Shown piece by piece: positions 10,986-20,911 of a DNA stretch of 64,000 bases (positions are counted from its first letter, which is position 1; each line of letters opens with the position of its first letter). Under the pieces are notes generated by a model. The model did no database searches. It had not been told where the DNA came from and was given only the letters and a program-made list of their open reading frames with translations. Position numbers and translations under genes: made by a program. This DNA is from Solea solea (Eukaryota > Chordata > Actinopteri > Pleuronectiformes > Soleidae), in contig NC_081141.1 of NCBI RefSeq assembly GCF_958295425.1, positions 28,504,855 through 28,568,854 of the forward strand, read 5' to 3'.

Positions 10986-11447
10986 TGCCGCTCAATAAAG
11001 AACAGGACGTGAAATAAAACATGAGTGTGGAATTAAGATTTTGTGTCGATGAAACCACAGCCAACAAAAATGAACCCCAAAATCAAATATTGTTTTATTT
11101 GTTCAAAATGATTGAAAATACACTTTTTGTTTGCAATGATCGGGAAAATTTGATTTCTGACTGTGGGTGGGGCTTAGGAAGCTGCGTGCTGATTGGCTAC
11201 TGAGTTGTGCTGCGACCTCTCACTGGAGCGGAAGTAACATCTCACAGATAATGTGACATTATTTTAATTATTACATTACAGTAATCTGTTGGATTTCTGC
11301 GGGGAAGATTTTGGGGGAATGAGGTCCTGACGGACAGGGGGCGGAGCAACGAATCAGTGCGACGCAGACACCTTCAGTGGAATCCCAGCGCCACACGGGG
11401 AGAACACGCTAACTCCACATAGAAACCAATCTCAGTGACCTCCGTCT

Positions 11448-11557
11448 GAACTTCCTGTACGTCACCTCTGAACTTCCTGTACGTCACCTCTGAACTTCCT
11501 GTACGTCACCTCTGAACTTCCTGTACGTCACCTCTGAACTTCCTGTACGTCACCTCT
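11448..11557. repeat. 22-bp minisatellite, five copies
   Basis: The unit GAACTTCCTGTACGTCACCT plus CT starts at 11448, 11470, 11492, 11514 and 11536. The copies are essentially identical, so the expansion is recent. Each unit holds an ETS-like CTTCCTG and a TACGTCA resembling a CRE. Confidence 0.95.
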
Positions 11558-11689
11558 GTCTCATCAGCTGTCTGTGGCTCTACGTAACTTCTGGGTTCTG
11601 GTCCGTGTCTCAAAGAGATCCACGTTTGTACTTCACAGCACACGTTGTGGTTGTTGGTCTTTGAAACAAACAGGTGAAGCTTGTTTCCG

Positions 11690-11815
11690 CTTCACATGTA
11701 AGAAGCCGAAACAATCAGAAAACTATCTTTAATTCCTTAAAAACACTCAAACTGATCAATCCATCTTATAATAGTTGACGATTCATTTAGTCATCGAGTA
11801 ATTGTTTCAGCCCTA
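11690..11815 (+). mobile_element. hAT-like element, family A
   Basis: Runs from CACATGTAAGAAGCCGAAAC to CATCGAGTAATTGTTTCAGC, matching the 3' half of the copies at 16.2 and 20.6 kb. The 5' half is missing. Confidence 0.65.
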
Positions 11816-12194
11816 AACATAACCTGTGTGTTATTGAAGTGATTGAAACAATGAAGAATAAGATGTTCAAATTCACAAACTTTCAAGGATTTCAAGGACC
11901 TATTTAAAATAGCTTTAGGTTAAAAATAAAGTTTGTACGCCACCACTTCTGTGTCGTCACACCTGACATCTGCGACCGTGAAATCACCCAATTTCCCCTC
12001 ATGGCTTTAGGACAGAAACCAAGCAAACACGAAGGAAACAAGGATCAAAGATTAGGAAACGAGAAGAGATTAATAATTGATTTAAAGCGTTTCAATATAG
12101 CCTTTAAAAAAGCTAATATTTAGCATTTTAAACACTACATTTTAAATGCTGTGAGCGTTTCCCGCTGCATGTAAAGTTTCATGATTGTTCTGCG

Positions 12195-12525
12195 TCTTCA
12201 CAAGACTTCACTTAATGCAATTAGACTGTGGTTTAATTGTTCTTTAATATCTATGGATAAAGCTATTGAGGTACAGACAGTAATTATGGCTAATGAGAAG
12301 CAGAACGTGTGTGTGTGTGTGTGTGTGTGTTGAAAGAATCCAGCGAATCCATTTTTGTCTAATGGACCTTTTTGTTGAATCGGTCCGTCCACATGTGATA
12401 AGGGTGTTAAAAATTAATGATTTATAACTACTGAGCCAGCAATTACATTTTAATTAGGCGGTAATTTATGATAATTTGTCTTCTTTCACAGCAGAACAGT
12501 TAATAATTGTTAATTAGCCGTCGAG
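12195..12525. promoter_or_regulatory. Strong enhancer-like block interrupted by a GT microsatellite
   Basis: Both sides of the GT run at 12307-12330 are AT-rich and dense in homeodomain-type sites: GTGGTTTAATTGTTC, ACAGTAATTATGGC, TTTAATTAGGCGG and GTTAATTAGCCG. Of the candidate regulatory blocks in the window this one has the highest TAATTA density. Function is inferred. Confidence 0.4.
12307..12330. repeat. (GT)12 microsatellite
   Basis: Twelve GT units inside the enhancer-like block. Confidence 0.95.
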
Positions 12526-12599
12526 GATGTGTCCTTTGAACGCAGACGTGCACACACCCTCGTGGCCAATTCTCAGAGACCTCGGTGAGAGCCGTCCGA

Positions 12600-12627
12600 G
12601 TGTGTGTCTGTGTGTGTGTGTGTGTGT

Positions 12628-12663
<36 letters not shown>
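12600..12663. repeat. (GT)n microsatellite
   Basis: GT array with two CTG interruptions. Confidence 0.95.
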
Positions 12664-12666
<3 letters not shown>

Positions 12667-12690
12667 AACACACGTCAGGACGCAGACGTG

Positions 12691-12714
12691 GAGCGAGCGA
12701 GCGAGCGAGCGAGG
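12691..12714. repeat. (GAGC)n microsatellite
   Basis: Six GAGC/GCGA units next to a GA-rich tract. The same motif recurs at 23.0 kb. Confidence 0.9.
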
Positions 12715-12882
12715 AGAGAAAAATATTAGAGGGGAAACAGGAAAAACGGCAACATGTCATGTCCATCTGTACCGTCTCTGTACTGGCACCGGATTTTCTC
12801 ACATTAGCAGGCTGACTATGTTTGCCTGCCAAGTCTGTCCGTCCATCCGTCCGTCCGTCTATGTCTGCCTCAGCGTGCCAAC

Positions 12883-12902
12883 GAGAGAGAGAGAGAGAGA
12901 GA
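12883..12902. repeat. (GA)n microsatellite
   Basis: Short GA run following a set of CCGT units at about 12836-12860. Confidence 0.9.
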
Positions 12903-13057
12903 AGACGGGAACGCACTCCAGGAGGAAAGTTGTGCCAAATGGAGAAAAAGTGGAGAAAATGTAAAGACTCTGAGGCTGAAAGCAGAGAATCACACCTTCA
13001 TCGTCGTCCATGAAAAACAACTGTTATTTGTCTGACCATTTCAAGTGGCTGAGACCG

Positions 13058-13081
13058 TGTGTGTGTGTGTGTGTGTGTGTG
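13058..13081. repeat. (GT)12 microsatellite
   Basis: Uninterrupted GT dinucleotides. Confidence 0.95.
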
Positions 13082-13493
13082 TAATTTTGGCTTTACTTCT
13101 TGACCCCAGGGCTGCTTCTTTGCTCATAAGTGCTAGCAGATTGTTGCTGAGGCTTTTCCACTCCGCTCTTCGTCTCTTCTCTCCTTCCTCTCCCCTGTGA
13201 ACCTCACACCCTGTGGAGTTTGGTTCTTCTCGCACATCGTGAGCTGTGCAGTTAAAGGTCTGCCGCGTAAGTTTTAAACAACTGGCAGAGGCCGAGGATC
13301 AGTGAAGAGAGTCCTTGATGAGTCCCACAGCAGGGGAAATTCAATATGTGAGTGTAAAATCATGTGTTTTACGTAGCCTCAGAAAAACCCTTATTTAGAT
13401 ACACTGTGTGTAACTCCTACACCAAGGTAACCAGTTCTAGCACAAACACTAGCACTCTACTCCGCTACTGACCAGGTTCAGCTGAGCCCAAAC

Positions 13494-14580
13494 TCAAATG
13501 TGACGTCAACAGACTGAAGGTCACTGATTAGTCAGAGAGTGTCGTCACTGAAGACGTCGACATGAGCGCGACGTCCGACACAAGAATCAAAGACGACAAT
13601 GTCCAACTGTAGATCAAAATGAAAAAGACTTAAAAATCCTACTTATAGTTCTCAAATCTACTTATAGTTCAGATATACTACTTAAAGTTCCCAAATACTA
13701 CTTATAGTTCCCAAATCTACTTATGTTCAGATATACTACTTAAAGTTCCCAAATACTACTTATAGTTCCCAAATCTACTTATGTTCAGATATACTACTTA
13801 AAGTTCCCAAATACTACTTATAGTTCCCAAATCTACTTATGTTCAGATATACTACTTAAAGTTCCCAAATACTACTTAAAGTTCCCAAATCTACTTATGT
13901 TCAGATATACTACTTAAAGTTCCCAAATACTACTTAAAGTTCCCAAATCTACTTAAAGTTCGCAAATCTACTTATAGTTCCGATATACTACTTAAAGTTC
14001 CCAAATACTACTTATAGTTCCCAAATCTACTTATGTTCAGATATACTACTTAAAGTTCCCAAATACTACTTAAAGTTCCCAAATCTACTTAAAGTTCGCA
14101 AATCTACTTATAGTTCCGATATACTACTTAAAGTTCCGAAATACTACTTATAGTTCCCAAATCTACTTATGTTCAGATATACTACTTAAAGTTCCCAAAT
14201 CTACTTAAAGTTCGCAAATCTACTGCTTGTGGTTTTCTATGCGACACAAACACACAAACTAGTGACTTGTAAAGCAGTTGTTTTGGGTGTAACTGAATCA
14301 TTAGAATCAGTTGATTGTGAAAAGATTTGTTCACAGAATCGTTCAGTACTTATGACGATCAACGTTAATGTGTTCAGCGATTTATTTATTTATTTTTCTC
14401 ACTTTGATCTCCAGTTGGACATTGTTGGCTTTCATTCTTGTGTCGGGCGTCGCGCTCATGACTCCTCAGTGACGACTCTCTCTGACCTTCAGTCTGTTGA
14501 CGTCACATCGGCTCAGCTGAACCTCGTCAGAACAGGAACTTACAAAACCACCATGTACGAGGTTCTATCGCTGATGGACA
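13494..14580. mobile_element. Non-autonomous DNA transposon, family B, with long inverted ends
   Basis: The left end (about 13494-13650) is an imperfect reverse complement of the right end (about 14400-14540). Shared phrases are GGCTCAGCTGAACCT, TGTTGACGTCAC, TCAGTGACGAC and GTTGGACATTGT. A second copy lies at 61.3-61.8 kb. The interior is a minisatellite, not a gene, so the element is non-autonomous. Its superfamily cannot be assigned from this sequence. Confidence 0.6.
13645..14225. repeat. 58-bp minisatellite inside family B
   Basis: TTATGTTCAG starts at 13721, 13779, 13837 and 13895, giving a 58-bp period. Each 58-bp unit is itself built from three or four related 15-20 bp subunits of the form TACTTAAAGTTCCCAAA. 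Later copies are shuffled and slightly diverged. Confidence 0.95.
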
Positions 14581-14789
14581 AGCAAAACAAACTCTTTGTC
14601 TCCCGTCGTCTCTGCGCAGAGTCGATGTATATCCGTGATCCTCGGACTCCTTGTTCTCCTCCTCCTCTCTAACGAGCTTGCTCTGGGCGCAGTGAGGTGA
14701 GCAGAGGTGAGGTTGCGGGAGTTTGCGAGCTGCATTGTTTAGAACGGCTTCCGACTGACATGCAGGTAAACGGGTAAATGTGCACACAC

Positions 14790-14925
14790 CTCATCCATAT
14801 TCCAGCAGCCCAGACCGAGGCGTTTGGCCGGAGCGCGGTCGGGGCCCAGCATATGAAATATTAAAAGGATAAAGTGAAAGGTGGAGCACCCCGAGGGCTT
14901 CTGGGCAGTTAAACAATACCTTCTT
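14790..14925. promoter_or_regulatory. Enhancer-like block
   Basis: Repeat-free sequence with CCTCATCCATATTCCAGC, GGGGCCCAGCATATGAAAT and GGGCAGTTAAACAATACC. It is flanked by a GT array. Regulatory role inferred from composition only. Confidence 0.3.

Positions 14926-14929
<4 letters not shown>

Positions 14930-14969
<40 letters not shown>
14930..14969. repeat. (GT)20 microsatellite
   Basis: Uninterrupted GT dinucleotides. Confidence 0.95.
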
Positions 14970-14970
<1 letters not shown>

Positions 14971-15367
14971 GCTGCATCCTCACCGACTGTTTCCCCCACC
15001 TGACATCACCTCTGTGAGAGGTTAGGGTTTCAGCAAAGCCTGTGTTGTGTACTTTAGCCAAGGTCAGAGCACAGTGGACCCAGGTGAGCGGCGCTCTGTG
15101 CTCTGTGATCAGCTCTTACCGTCCAACGACGCGGCGTGTTCACAAATCAATAACTCGCGGATGGCGTGACTGAAGCTGGGAAAGATTTAAAAATGTCTCT
15201 TTCCAGTTTTTCTTTCCCTTTTTTTCTGGGCTTGGCAGAATGAAAACCACAGCCTGCTGTTTGACTGGTGCTTTGCCAAAAAACACTCGCATATATATCA
15301 GTTTTCAAGTAACCTTCTTCCAGTTCTCGGCCTAATATCACCAATTTTTACAACTTTCTTGAAGCAG

Positions 15368-15369
<2 letters not shown>

Positions 15370-15413
<44 letters not shown>
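15370..15413. repeat. (GT)22 microsatellite
   Basis: Uninterrupted GT dinucleotides. Confidence 0.95.
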
Positions 15414-15414
<1 letters not shown>

Positions 15415-15533
15415 GTCTCGATATCCTTCTCACTACTTTTGTTTAATTTTGAGTGATGTTTTTCCAAAAATGACCTCCATAGGGAATGAATGGGTAGGAC
15501 TATATTCTGTATATTGTGCAGTTACATCACTAG

Positions 15534-15985
15534 ATGCCAGAGCATAGGCCACTGATGATAATCCTCCACTGGACTCGTCTCTGGACCTTCTTTCTTAGGT
15601 CATGCCCGCTGATGCTTCTCCAGTTGTTTTTCGGCCTTCCTCTCTTTCTCCTGCTCTGTAGATTCCAGGTTAGATCCCGGTGTGTAAATGTGTCTATCCA
15701 GTTGGAAGCCATTTCCTTGTGAGGATCTGGTTTCTGGATCTGGACCTGCTCTGCCCCACAGCTGAAGGTCGCTGATCTTGTCTGAACCCTTGGTTTTAAA
15801 GATTCTTCTCGGGTGAAGAAGGTTTGTGTTCTGTGCGGTTGTTGTTCTCAGATCCGTAAGAGCAGGACTGGTTTGATGTTAGAGTTGAAGATCTGAAGTT
15901 TGGTGGCGATGCGTCTCATCATCACTCTGGAGGAACCAGGCGTTCTTCTTTAGCGTGATGACGGCTGCTCTTGTTTTCCAGACGT
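15534..15985 (-). mobile_element. Decayed non-LTR retrotransposon, C-terminal part of the reverse-transcriptase protein
   Basis: On the minus strand the sequence reads, with frameshifts, a KTRAAVITLKKNAW-like phrase, a LLRI/YGSE-like region and finally TWNLQSRRKRGRPKNNWRS. The last phrase matches the WNPQGKRKRGRPRNTWRR signature near the C-terminus of a widespread animal LINE polyprotein, recalled from memory. Only the 3' portion is present and it is broken by stops, so it is a dead 5'-truncated copy. The exact clade is not assigned. Confidence 0.7.
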
Positions 15986-16227
15986 TCGTACAATGCAGTG
16001 TTTTCCAGTTTTAAAGCAGTGTTCGGACAGAGTTAGTTTGACATGAGGAGGTGAAGTACTGTCATTTTACTACAGGATGTCTGTAATATTAAAAGAAATC
16101 TCAGTAAAACTGCCACAATTGGGAGGTAAATGGGGTAAATCACGCCTTTAGCTTAGGCATTAGCGCCTTTACTGGGCCCAGTCGCTCGCACGCCGGGTGA
16201 CCCCTGATGGACGAGGCACATGTTCCA

Positions 16228-16474
16228 TCGAGTTGTTAGTCGAGTCATCGTTTGGTCCATAAAACGTCAGAAAATGCTGATCAGTGTTTATCAAACCTGG
16301 AAAGGACGACGTTGTGCAACTGTCTTGTTTTTGTCCAAAAACAATAAAATGATTCAGTTTTAATGATTTCTTTGTTTATCTGGTGCAAAGAAACCAGAAG
16401 ATATTCACATTTAAAGGAGGTGAAAAATCAGAATTCTTGTTTGTTTGATGAATCGAGGAATTGTTTCAGCTCTA
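16228..16474 (+). mobile_element. hAT-like element, family A, near full length
   Basis: Contains the whole order of the family: TTTGGTCCATAAAACGTCAG, CTGATCAGTGTTTATCAAAC, GTCTTGTTTTTGTCC, AAAGAAACCAGAAGATATTC and an end at AATTGTTTCAGCTCTA. No transposase frame. Confidence 0.7.
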
Positions 16475-16659
16475 CTTTTCACGTCGACACTCCGTCTTCT
16501 TCAGATATGGTCATGTATCGTGATGTTACTGCTATCGTGGACATGGCGTCACATGGCGTCACATACCGTGAGGTTTCCTGTGATTCCAAACCCACACGAC
16601 ACTCTTATTAAAGCACAGTTCACGGGGGGTCGTCCTCGTGCATGACACGGCCTTCACAC

Positions 16660-16920
16660 TCTCCTGCTTAGCTGCAGCCCGGGGGAGCAGGTAATGACTT
16701 GGCTCTCCATCTCCTCTCCTCTCTCTTTCAGGCAGGAAGCTTGGCACTTAAGGCCAAGGGAGGCTGTTGACACCCAGGGCAGAGCAGAGCGAGGCAGGGC
16801 AGAGCGGGAGCCGTGTGGCTGTGGCCCCCGCCGCCTCGGAGCATGTTTGGCTCGCGGTGGCCACACAGTTTGCCCCTCTGGACTGCTCTAGGGGCTGAGA
16901 TAATGATAGTCTGGATGCAA
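16660..16920. promoter_or_regulatory. GC-rich enhancer-like block
   Basis: Repeat-free, GC-rich sequence ending in GGGGCTGAGATAATGATAG. It includes an acceptor-like CTCTCTCTTTCAG near 16721-16733 with an open frame after it, but no recognisable protein. It may be a conserved non-coding element; an exon is less likely. Confidence 0.3.
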
Positions 16921-18180
16921 GAGCGAGGTTGTGTGTATGTGTGTGAGTGTATGAGTGCATGAATTATAAATAGGTAATGAATATATATTTTTTGGGGTGT
17001 TTTTATGCAGCTTTAACGCTTGTTATTTAAACAGCGTCGCAGTTAAAGATGGTGGCAGAGTTTCAGTGGGATGTTGGACACGCTGGGACTGTCTCGTCGA
17101 GGACTTCTCAATCACATGAGTCCTAATTCATGTGCTGATTCAGAAAAATGACGGTCACTGAGGAAATATGAGACGCAGGCAGCGGCAATTTCTCCAGGTC
17201 ATGTGTACGCTGCACTCGCTGCTCACGTAAACATGCTGCAGGGATTCTCTTATCTGTGTCTGAGGGCTTCTGTTAGTCTAGTTTCAGTCAGACCAACATG
17301 TTTGTTTGTTTTTTAACTGTAAATGTATGAATCTCCTCAGTTGACACGTTTAACTGTACGCTGACGACACTCTTATTTATACACATGACCTATAACATCA
17401 ATAATTCAAGGGCTTCTTCAGTCAGATTTTATTACCTTGCAACACAGTCTTGTTTTAGTCGGACTAACTCACTCATTCCGATTAATTTAACTTTATTTGA
17501 TATTAAATGTATATTAAATGTGAGGTCAAAGAACAAGTGTATTTTCAAACAATAAAAAACAATATTGACACAAATCTAATTCCATAACTCTGCATCCAGC
17601 TAATAACAGCATTTGGCTGTAACTCATTTCTTTTTTCTTTATATTTCACTATCAAAATAAAATAATCTGTTGATTATTTTATTGTAGTTTGATCCAAAAA
17701 AAGCTGAAACTATTGTGAACCTCTGGTTTCTCTCGACGACTCGTCTCCAATGAAGGACAATCTTTACACGTCCATCATACACAGAGACATTTTGGACAAC
17801 AGTACCCACAGAAACTTACTGAGTCACTAATCTACTTCTGTTTACTTGTTTCTTTCTTGCAGAAGAGTGTTAGGGCCACACAGGGAAAAATGTTTCAGTT
17901 CTGACTAAACTCAAAATTCTGAGTCTACGAATAAAGTTAGAAATTCTGAGTTTAAATATTTTATAAATATTATAAACTCAGAATTTCTAACTTTATTGAC
18001 GTGCTTTAATCACGTGCAGCATCATCTCTCTCTACATCTATTGTTTTGCATGATTGTGTATTTCCGGTCATAACCCCGCCTCCTCATCCTCTCATGTTCA
18101 CATTACACTTGTGACGTGACTGCGACCACTGTCTGACTAATTCAATCACTTCCTCCTCCGACTGCCCTTCAAATCTTCAG
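16921..18180. other. Gene-free stretch
   Basis: Holds a 68-bp palindrome (listed separately) and short AGTCGGACTAA-type fragments near 17.45 kb that resemble ends of family D transposons. No exon or RNA gene is evident. Confidence 0.5.
17930..17997. repeat. 68-bp palindrome (hairpin-forming)
   Basis: AATAAAGTTAGAAATTCTGA followed by GTTTA on the left is matched by its reverse complement on the right, with an AT-rich centre. The arms are at least 25 bp and look perfect. The AATTCTGA core also recurs in the 52.4 kb repeat. Confidence 0.9.
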
Positions 18181-18190
18181 GGTCTGACTT

Positions 18191-18349
18191 AGTCGCTGCT
18201 GAGTCGCTGCTGAGTCGCTGCTGAGTCTCTGCTGAGTCTCTGCTGAGTCTCTGCTGAGTCGCTGCTGAGTCGCTGCTGAGTCTCTGCTGAGTCGCTGCTG
18301 AGTCTCTGCTGAGTCGCTGCTGAGTCGCTGCTGAGTCGCTGCTGAGTCT
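18191..18349. repeat. 11-bp minisatellite, about 14 copies
   Basis: Two unit variants, AGTCGCTGCTG and AGTCTCTGCTG, alternate irregularly. The 11-bp period reads on the minus strand as an 11-residue QQRLSSDSAAT repeat, an artefact of 3 x 11 nt. Confidence 0.95.
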
Positions 18350-18419
18350 GAGTTGATTCTGTGAAGTCGGACGCTGTGCAGTGACACAGAGACCCCTCTC
18401 ATCCTCCATTATCCCCCCC

Positions 18420-18444
18420 CCACACACACACACACACACACACA
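18420..18444. repeat. (CA)12 microsatellite
   Basis: CA run directly following a C tract. Confidence 0.95.
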
Positions 18445-18479
18445 AACAAAGAAACCCATAAAGACACGAGCAGTTTTCT

Positions 18480-18800
18480 CTCCCATGATACATGAATATG
18501 TGGCGTTTCCTCTGCTCCCCCGCTTCACCCCCGCGCGCTCTGGCTGCCCCCAAACACCGGACAGTGTTATAGTGCGGCGGAGCGCCGAGGCGACAGCTGA
18601 GATTGAGCTTTTATTTTTGCAGGGCGACTCAGCAGAATGTAAAAAGTGCTTCCATAAAGAAGTGTATCTTAAAGCGACTGCCTGTGATTCCACAGCACAG
18701 TGGCTCGTGACACCGTCATCCCTCTCGCTGACGGATGCACTGTTGCGTCGTCCGCGACTCTCCGCCCCGCGCCGGTTATGAATGTTGCCGGCAGAGCAGA
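18480..18800. promoter_or_regulatory. CpG-rich block with an open frame
   Basis: CpG-rich, repeat-free DNA open on the plus strand for 98 codons from 18485, with an acceptor-like TTTTATTTTTGCAG at about 18609-18622 followed by GDSAECKKCFHKEVYLKA. No family is recognised. It may be a CpG-rich regulatory element or an unrecognised exon; I favour the former. Confidence 0.3.
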
Positions 18801-19049
18801 GGCTTTCTCTTCACTCTAAAGGCACAGTTCCTCTAAAACGCATCACATGACCAATCATTCTGAACACTAAATATGGATTTAATCATTCATAAATATTGTA
18901 TTTTATTGTTTGAAAATTCACTTGTTCATTGTTTGTGGGCGGGCCTTAGGAAGCTGCCTGGTGATTGGCTACTGAGTTTTTCGAGCAACAGCTCAATGGT
19001 CAGGAAGTCGTCACGGGCCTGGGGTCGCTGTCTGTCTGGAACTCGTTTA

Positions 19050-19289
19050 TGGGATGTCCTCAAACTCAAAATGACCTGGGGGCCACTGAATATACAGCAA
19101 TAATCTCATTTGTGAGGATTTTTCCATAGAATTTCAAAATAAAAGTGTTTATTTTGATATGAGCGATAAATTTATTTAAATGAATCGTAAATAAAAAAAC
19201 AGACAGAAATAATAAATATAACATGAAATTGATTGTAACGGGCCGCACATGGCCCACGGGCCACGAGCCACGAGTTTGAGACCTCTGAT
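19050..19289. mobile_element. Short non-autonomous hAT-like element with TCAAACTC-type ends
   Basis: The left end GTCCTCAAACTCAAAATGAC followed by CTGGGGGCCACTG mirrors the right end GGGCCACGAG plus CCACGAGTTTGAGACCTCTG. From memory, vertebrate hAT-type elements often begin CAGGGGTGTCAAACTC and end with GGCCCGCGGGCCGCGAGTTTGAGAC. The interior is AT-rich and non-coding. Confidence 0.65.
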
Positions 19290-19439
19290 TTTACATTCAC
19301 ACTTTAAAAACAGAGAGAATGCCTCAGAGTTTTCTTAGACTTTGTTTGAAACAAAGTCGTATTTAATCATGTCATCATCCAAAAACAGCGTGATTCATCC
19401 ATAATCCATTCATACATTATCAATAATCTGAGTGCTACA

Positions 19440-19620
19440 GGCGAATACATGGCCTATATGTTCTGAGACTGATAAACATCCAGCTCCTCCTCACCCTCCT
19501 CACCCTCCTCTCCCTCCTCTCTCGCTCTCCACCTCACATTTGATTTATTTGCTTCTTTGTTTGTGTTTGTCATATGGAGAGATGTAAATTTAGCTTCCCC
19601 AGGGGAAGAGCATCCGCACG
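19440..19620. other. CTC-rich repeat and possible conserved block
   Basis: CCTCCTCACCCTCCT units are followed by TTTGATTTATTTGCTTC and GGAGAGATGTAAATTTAGC. The second half is repeat-free and may be regulatory. Confidence 0.25.
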
Positions 19621-19689
19621 AGTGACACAAAAAAGACTGGAGGAAAAAATCTGAATAACATAAAAAAAAACAGTAAAGAAGGGGAATTG

Positions 19690-19752
19690 TGGGAGAGAGA
19701 GAGAGAGAGAGAGGGGGGGGAGAGAGAGAGAGAGGGGGGGGGGGGGGGGGGA
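19690..19752. repeat. GA/G purine tract
   Basis: AGAG units, an 8-G run, more AGAG units and an 18-base or longer G run form one all-purine strand. It is prone to triplex or quadruplex structure. Confidence 0.9.
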
Positions 19753-19913
19753 GCGCGGAGAACAAGAGGAGAGCAGGACTCTGTAAACAGTCGACGCGGG
19801 GGCTGGAAAATTAACGCTGCATAAAGAGTGTGAAACATGTCCTATTTTCCTCTTCTCCTCCCTCCTCTGCACCTTCTTTTTTAAAAGAGTTCAGGATGCA
19901 GCGCTGTCACATG

Positions 19914-19938
19914 CACACACACACACACACACACACAC
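19914..19938. repeat. (CA)12 microsatellite
   Basis: CA dinucleotides. Confidence 0.95.
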
Positions 19939-20031
19939 TCACTCTGTTTGATCCGGGCGCTGCCTCTTTTTCTTTTTTTGTGTAAAAAAAAAAAATAATA
20001 ATTGGGGGAAAAAAAGGCAGAAAACAGGTCG

Positions 20032-20032
<1 letters not shown>

Positions 20033-20069
<37 letters not shown>
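20033..20069. repeat. (GT)18 microsatellite
   Basis: GT run that immediately meets CACACACACGTGTCGAC, giving a small GT/CA inverted repeat. Confidence 0.95.
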
Positions 20070-20070
<1 letters not shown>

Positions 20071-20234
20071 ACACACACGTGTCGACAGACGTTCACACTT
20101 ATCACACCTTCATTGACACTTAAACCTTTATCGTCTCTGAAACCAGTCGCTCTCTCGCTGGGAGAGCGACTGGGATTCTGTGTCTGATACGTGTGTCAGC
20201 ACCTCAGCTCACATCTGATCTGTTCACACTGGAA

Positions 20235-20235
<1 letters not shown>

Positions 20236-20272
<37 letters not shown>

Positions 20273-20290
20273 CGGCTACTTTATTAGGCA
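20236..20290. repeat. (CA)17 abutting a CTTTATTAGG dispersed-repeat end
   Basis: The CA run ends at 20270 and is joined without gap to GCCGGCTACTTTATTAGGCA. The same phrase follows a CA run at 51551 and occurs at 53431. Confidence 0.85.
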
Positions 20291-20487
20291 CTATGGACGC
20301 CTGTTCCAGTGACACCTGCCGTGTCCTTCTGCAGCTGATGTAGGTCTTTCGCTTGGAGGTGTTGACGCGATCAAAGACGGTCGTCTTCCTCTGGTCAGAT
20401 CCTTCTGTGTCAACACTAAAGATGGATGAATGAAAATACCAGTAGATCACGCTTAAGTTTCCAAAACAACCACGTCACGTTTTTGCA

Positions 20488-20590
20488 TTAAAAATCTAAA
20501 TAGGTTGGAGTGAAGGGTGCAGCCCTAGAGAGGTTCAGGTCCTAACTTGACTGGAAGAACCTTTTGTGTCGACTCGGTTCGCTCTGTCTC
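20488..20590 (+). mobile_element. L2/CR1-like LINE fragment, upstream piece
   Basis: Conceptual reading gives WVGVKGAALERFRS-like sequence (with stops before and after), corresponding to the GLKGTALDWFRSYL region of fish L2-type reverse transcriptases. It is cut off where a family A transposon begins. Confidence 0.5.
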
Positions 20591-20592
20591 TG

Positions 20593-20900
20593 TTGATTAA
20601 TCTGTCCTTTATTAATATATATATATATATAATCGGCTGTCAGAAAATGTCAGAAAACCATTAAAAATGTTGATCATTGTTTGTCTAACCTGGAAATGAT
20701 GAGCCTCTCAAATGTCTTGTTTTGTTCAAAAACCAAAAATGATTCAGATTTTAATGACGTCTTTGTTTTATGGAGCAAAGAAACCAGAAAATATTCACAT
20801 TTAAGAAGCTGAAACAATCAGAGATCTTGTTTTAAACCGATTAATCCATTATCAAAAATATTTAATGATTCATTTAGTAATCCAGTAATTGTTTCAGCTC
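20593..20900 (+). mobile_element. hAT-like element, family A, inserted in LINE sequence
   Basis: The most complete family A copy in the window: an (AT)n stretch, GGCTGTCAGAAAATGTCAG, AAAGAAACCAGAAAATATTC, TTTAAGAAGCTGAAACAATC and the end AATTGTTTCAGCTC. It separates the two LINE pieces. Confidence 0.7.
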
Positions 20901-20911
20901 GACCAACAGCC

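Larger units (their letters stand above)
11200..12190. other. Gene-free stretch
   Basis: Holds the 22-bp minisatellite and a family A transposon copy listed separately. No exon or RNA gene is apparent. Confidence 0.5.

Noticed and set aside
13645..14225. CRISPR-like array
   Set aside because: The spacers are themselves variants of the repeat; it is a higher-order minisatellite.
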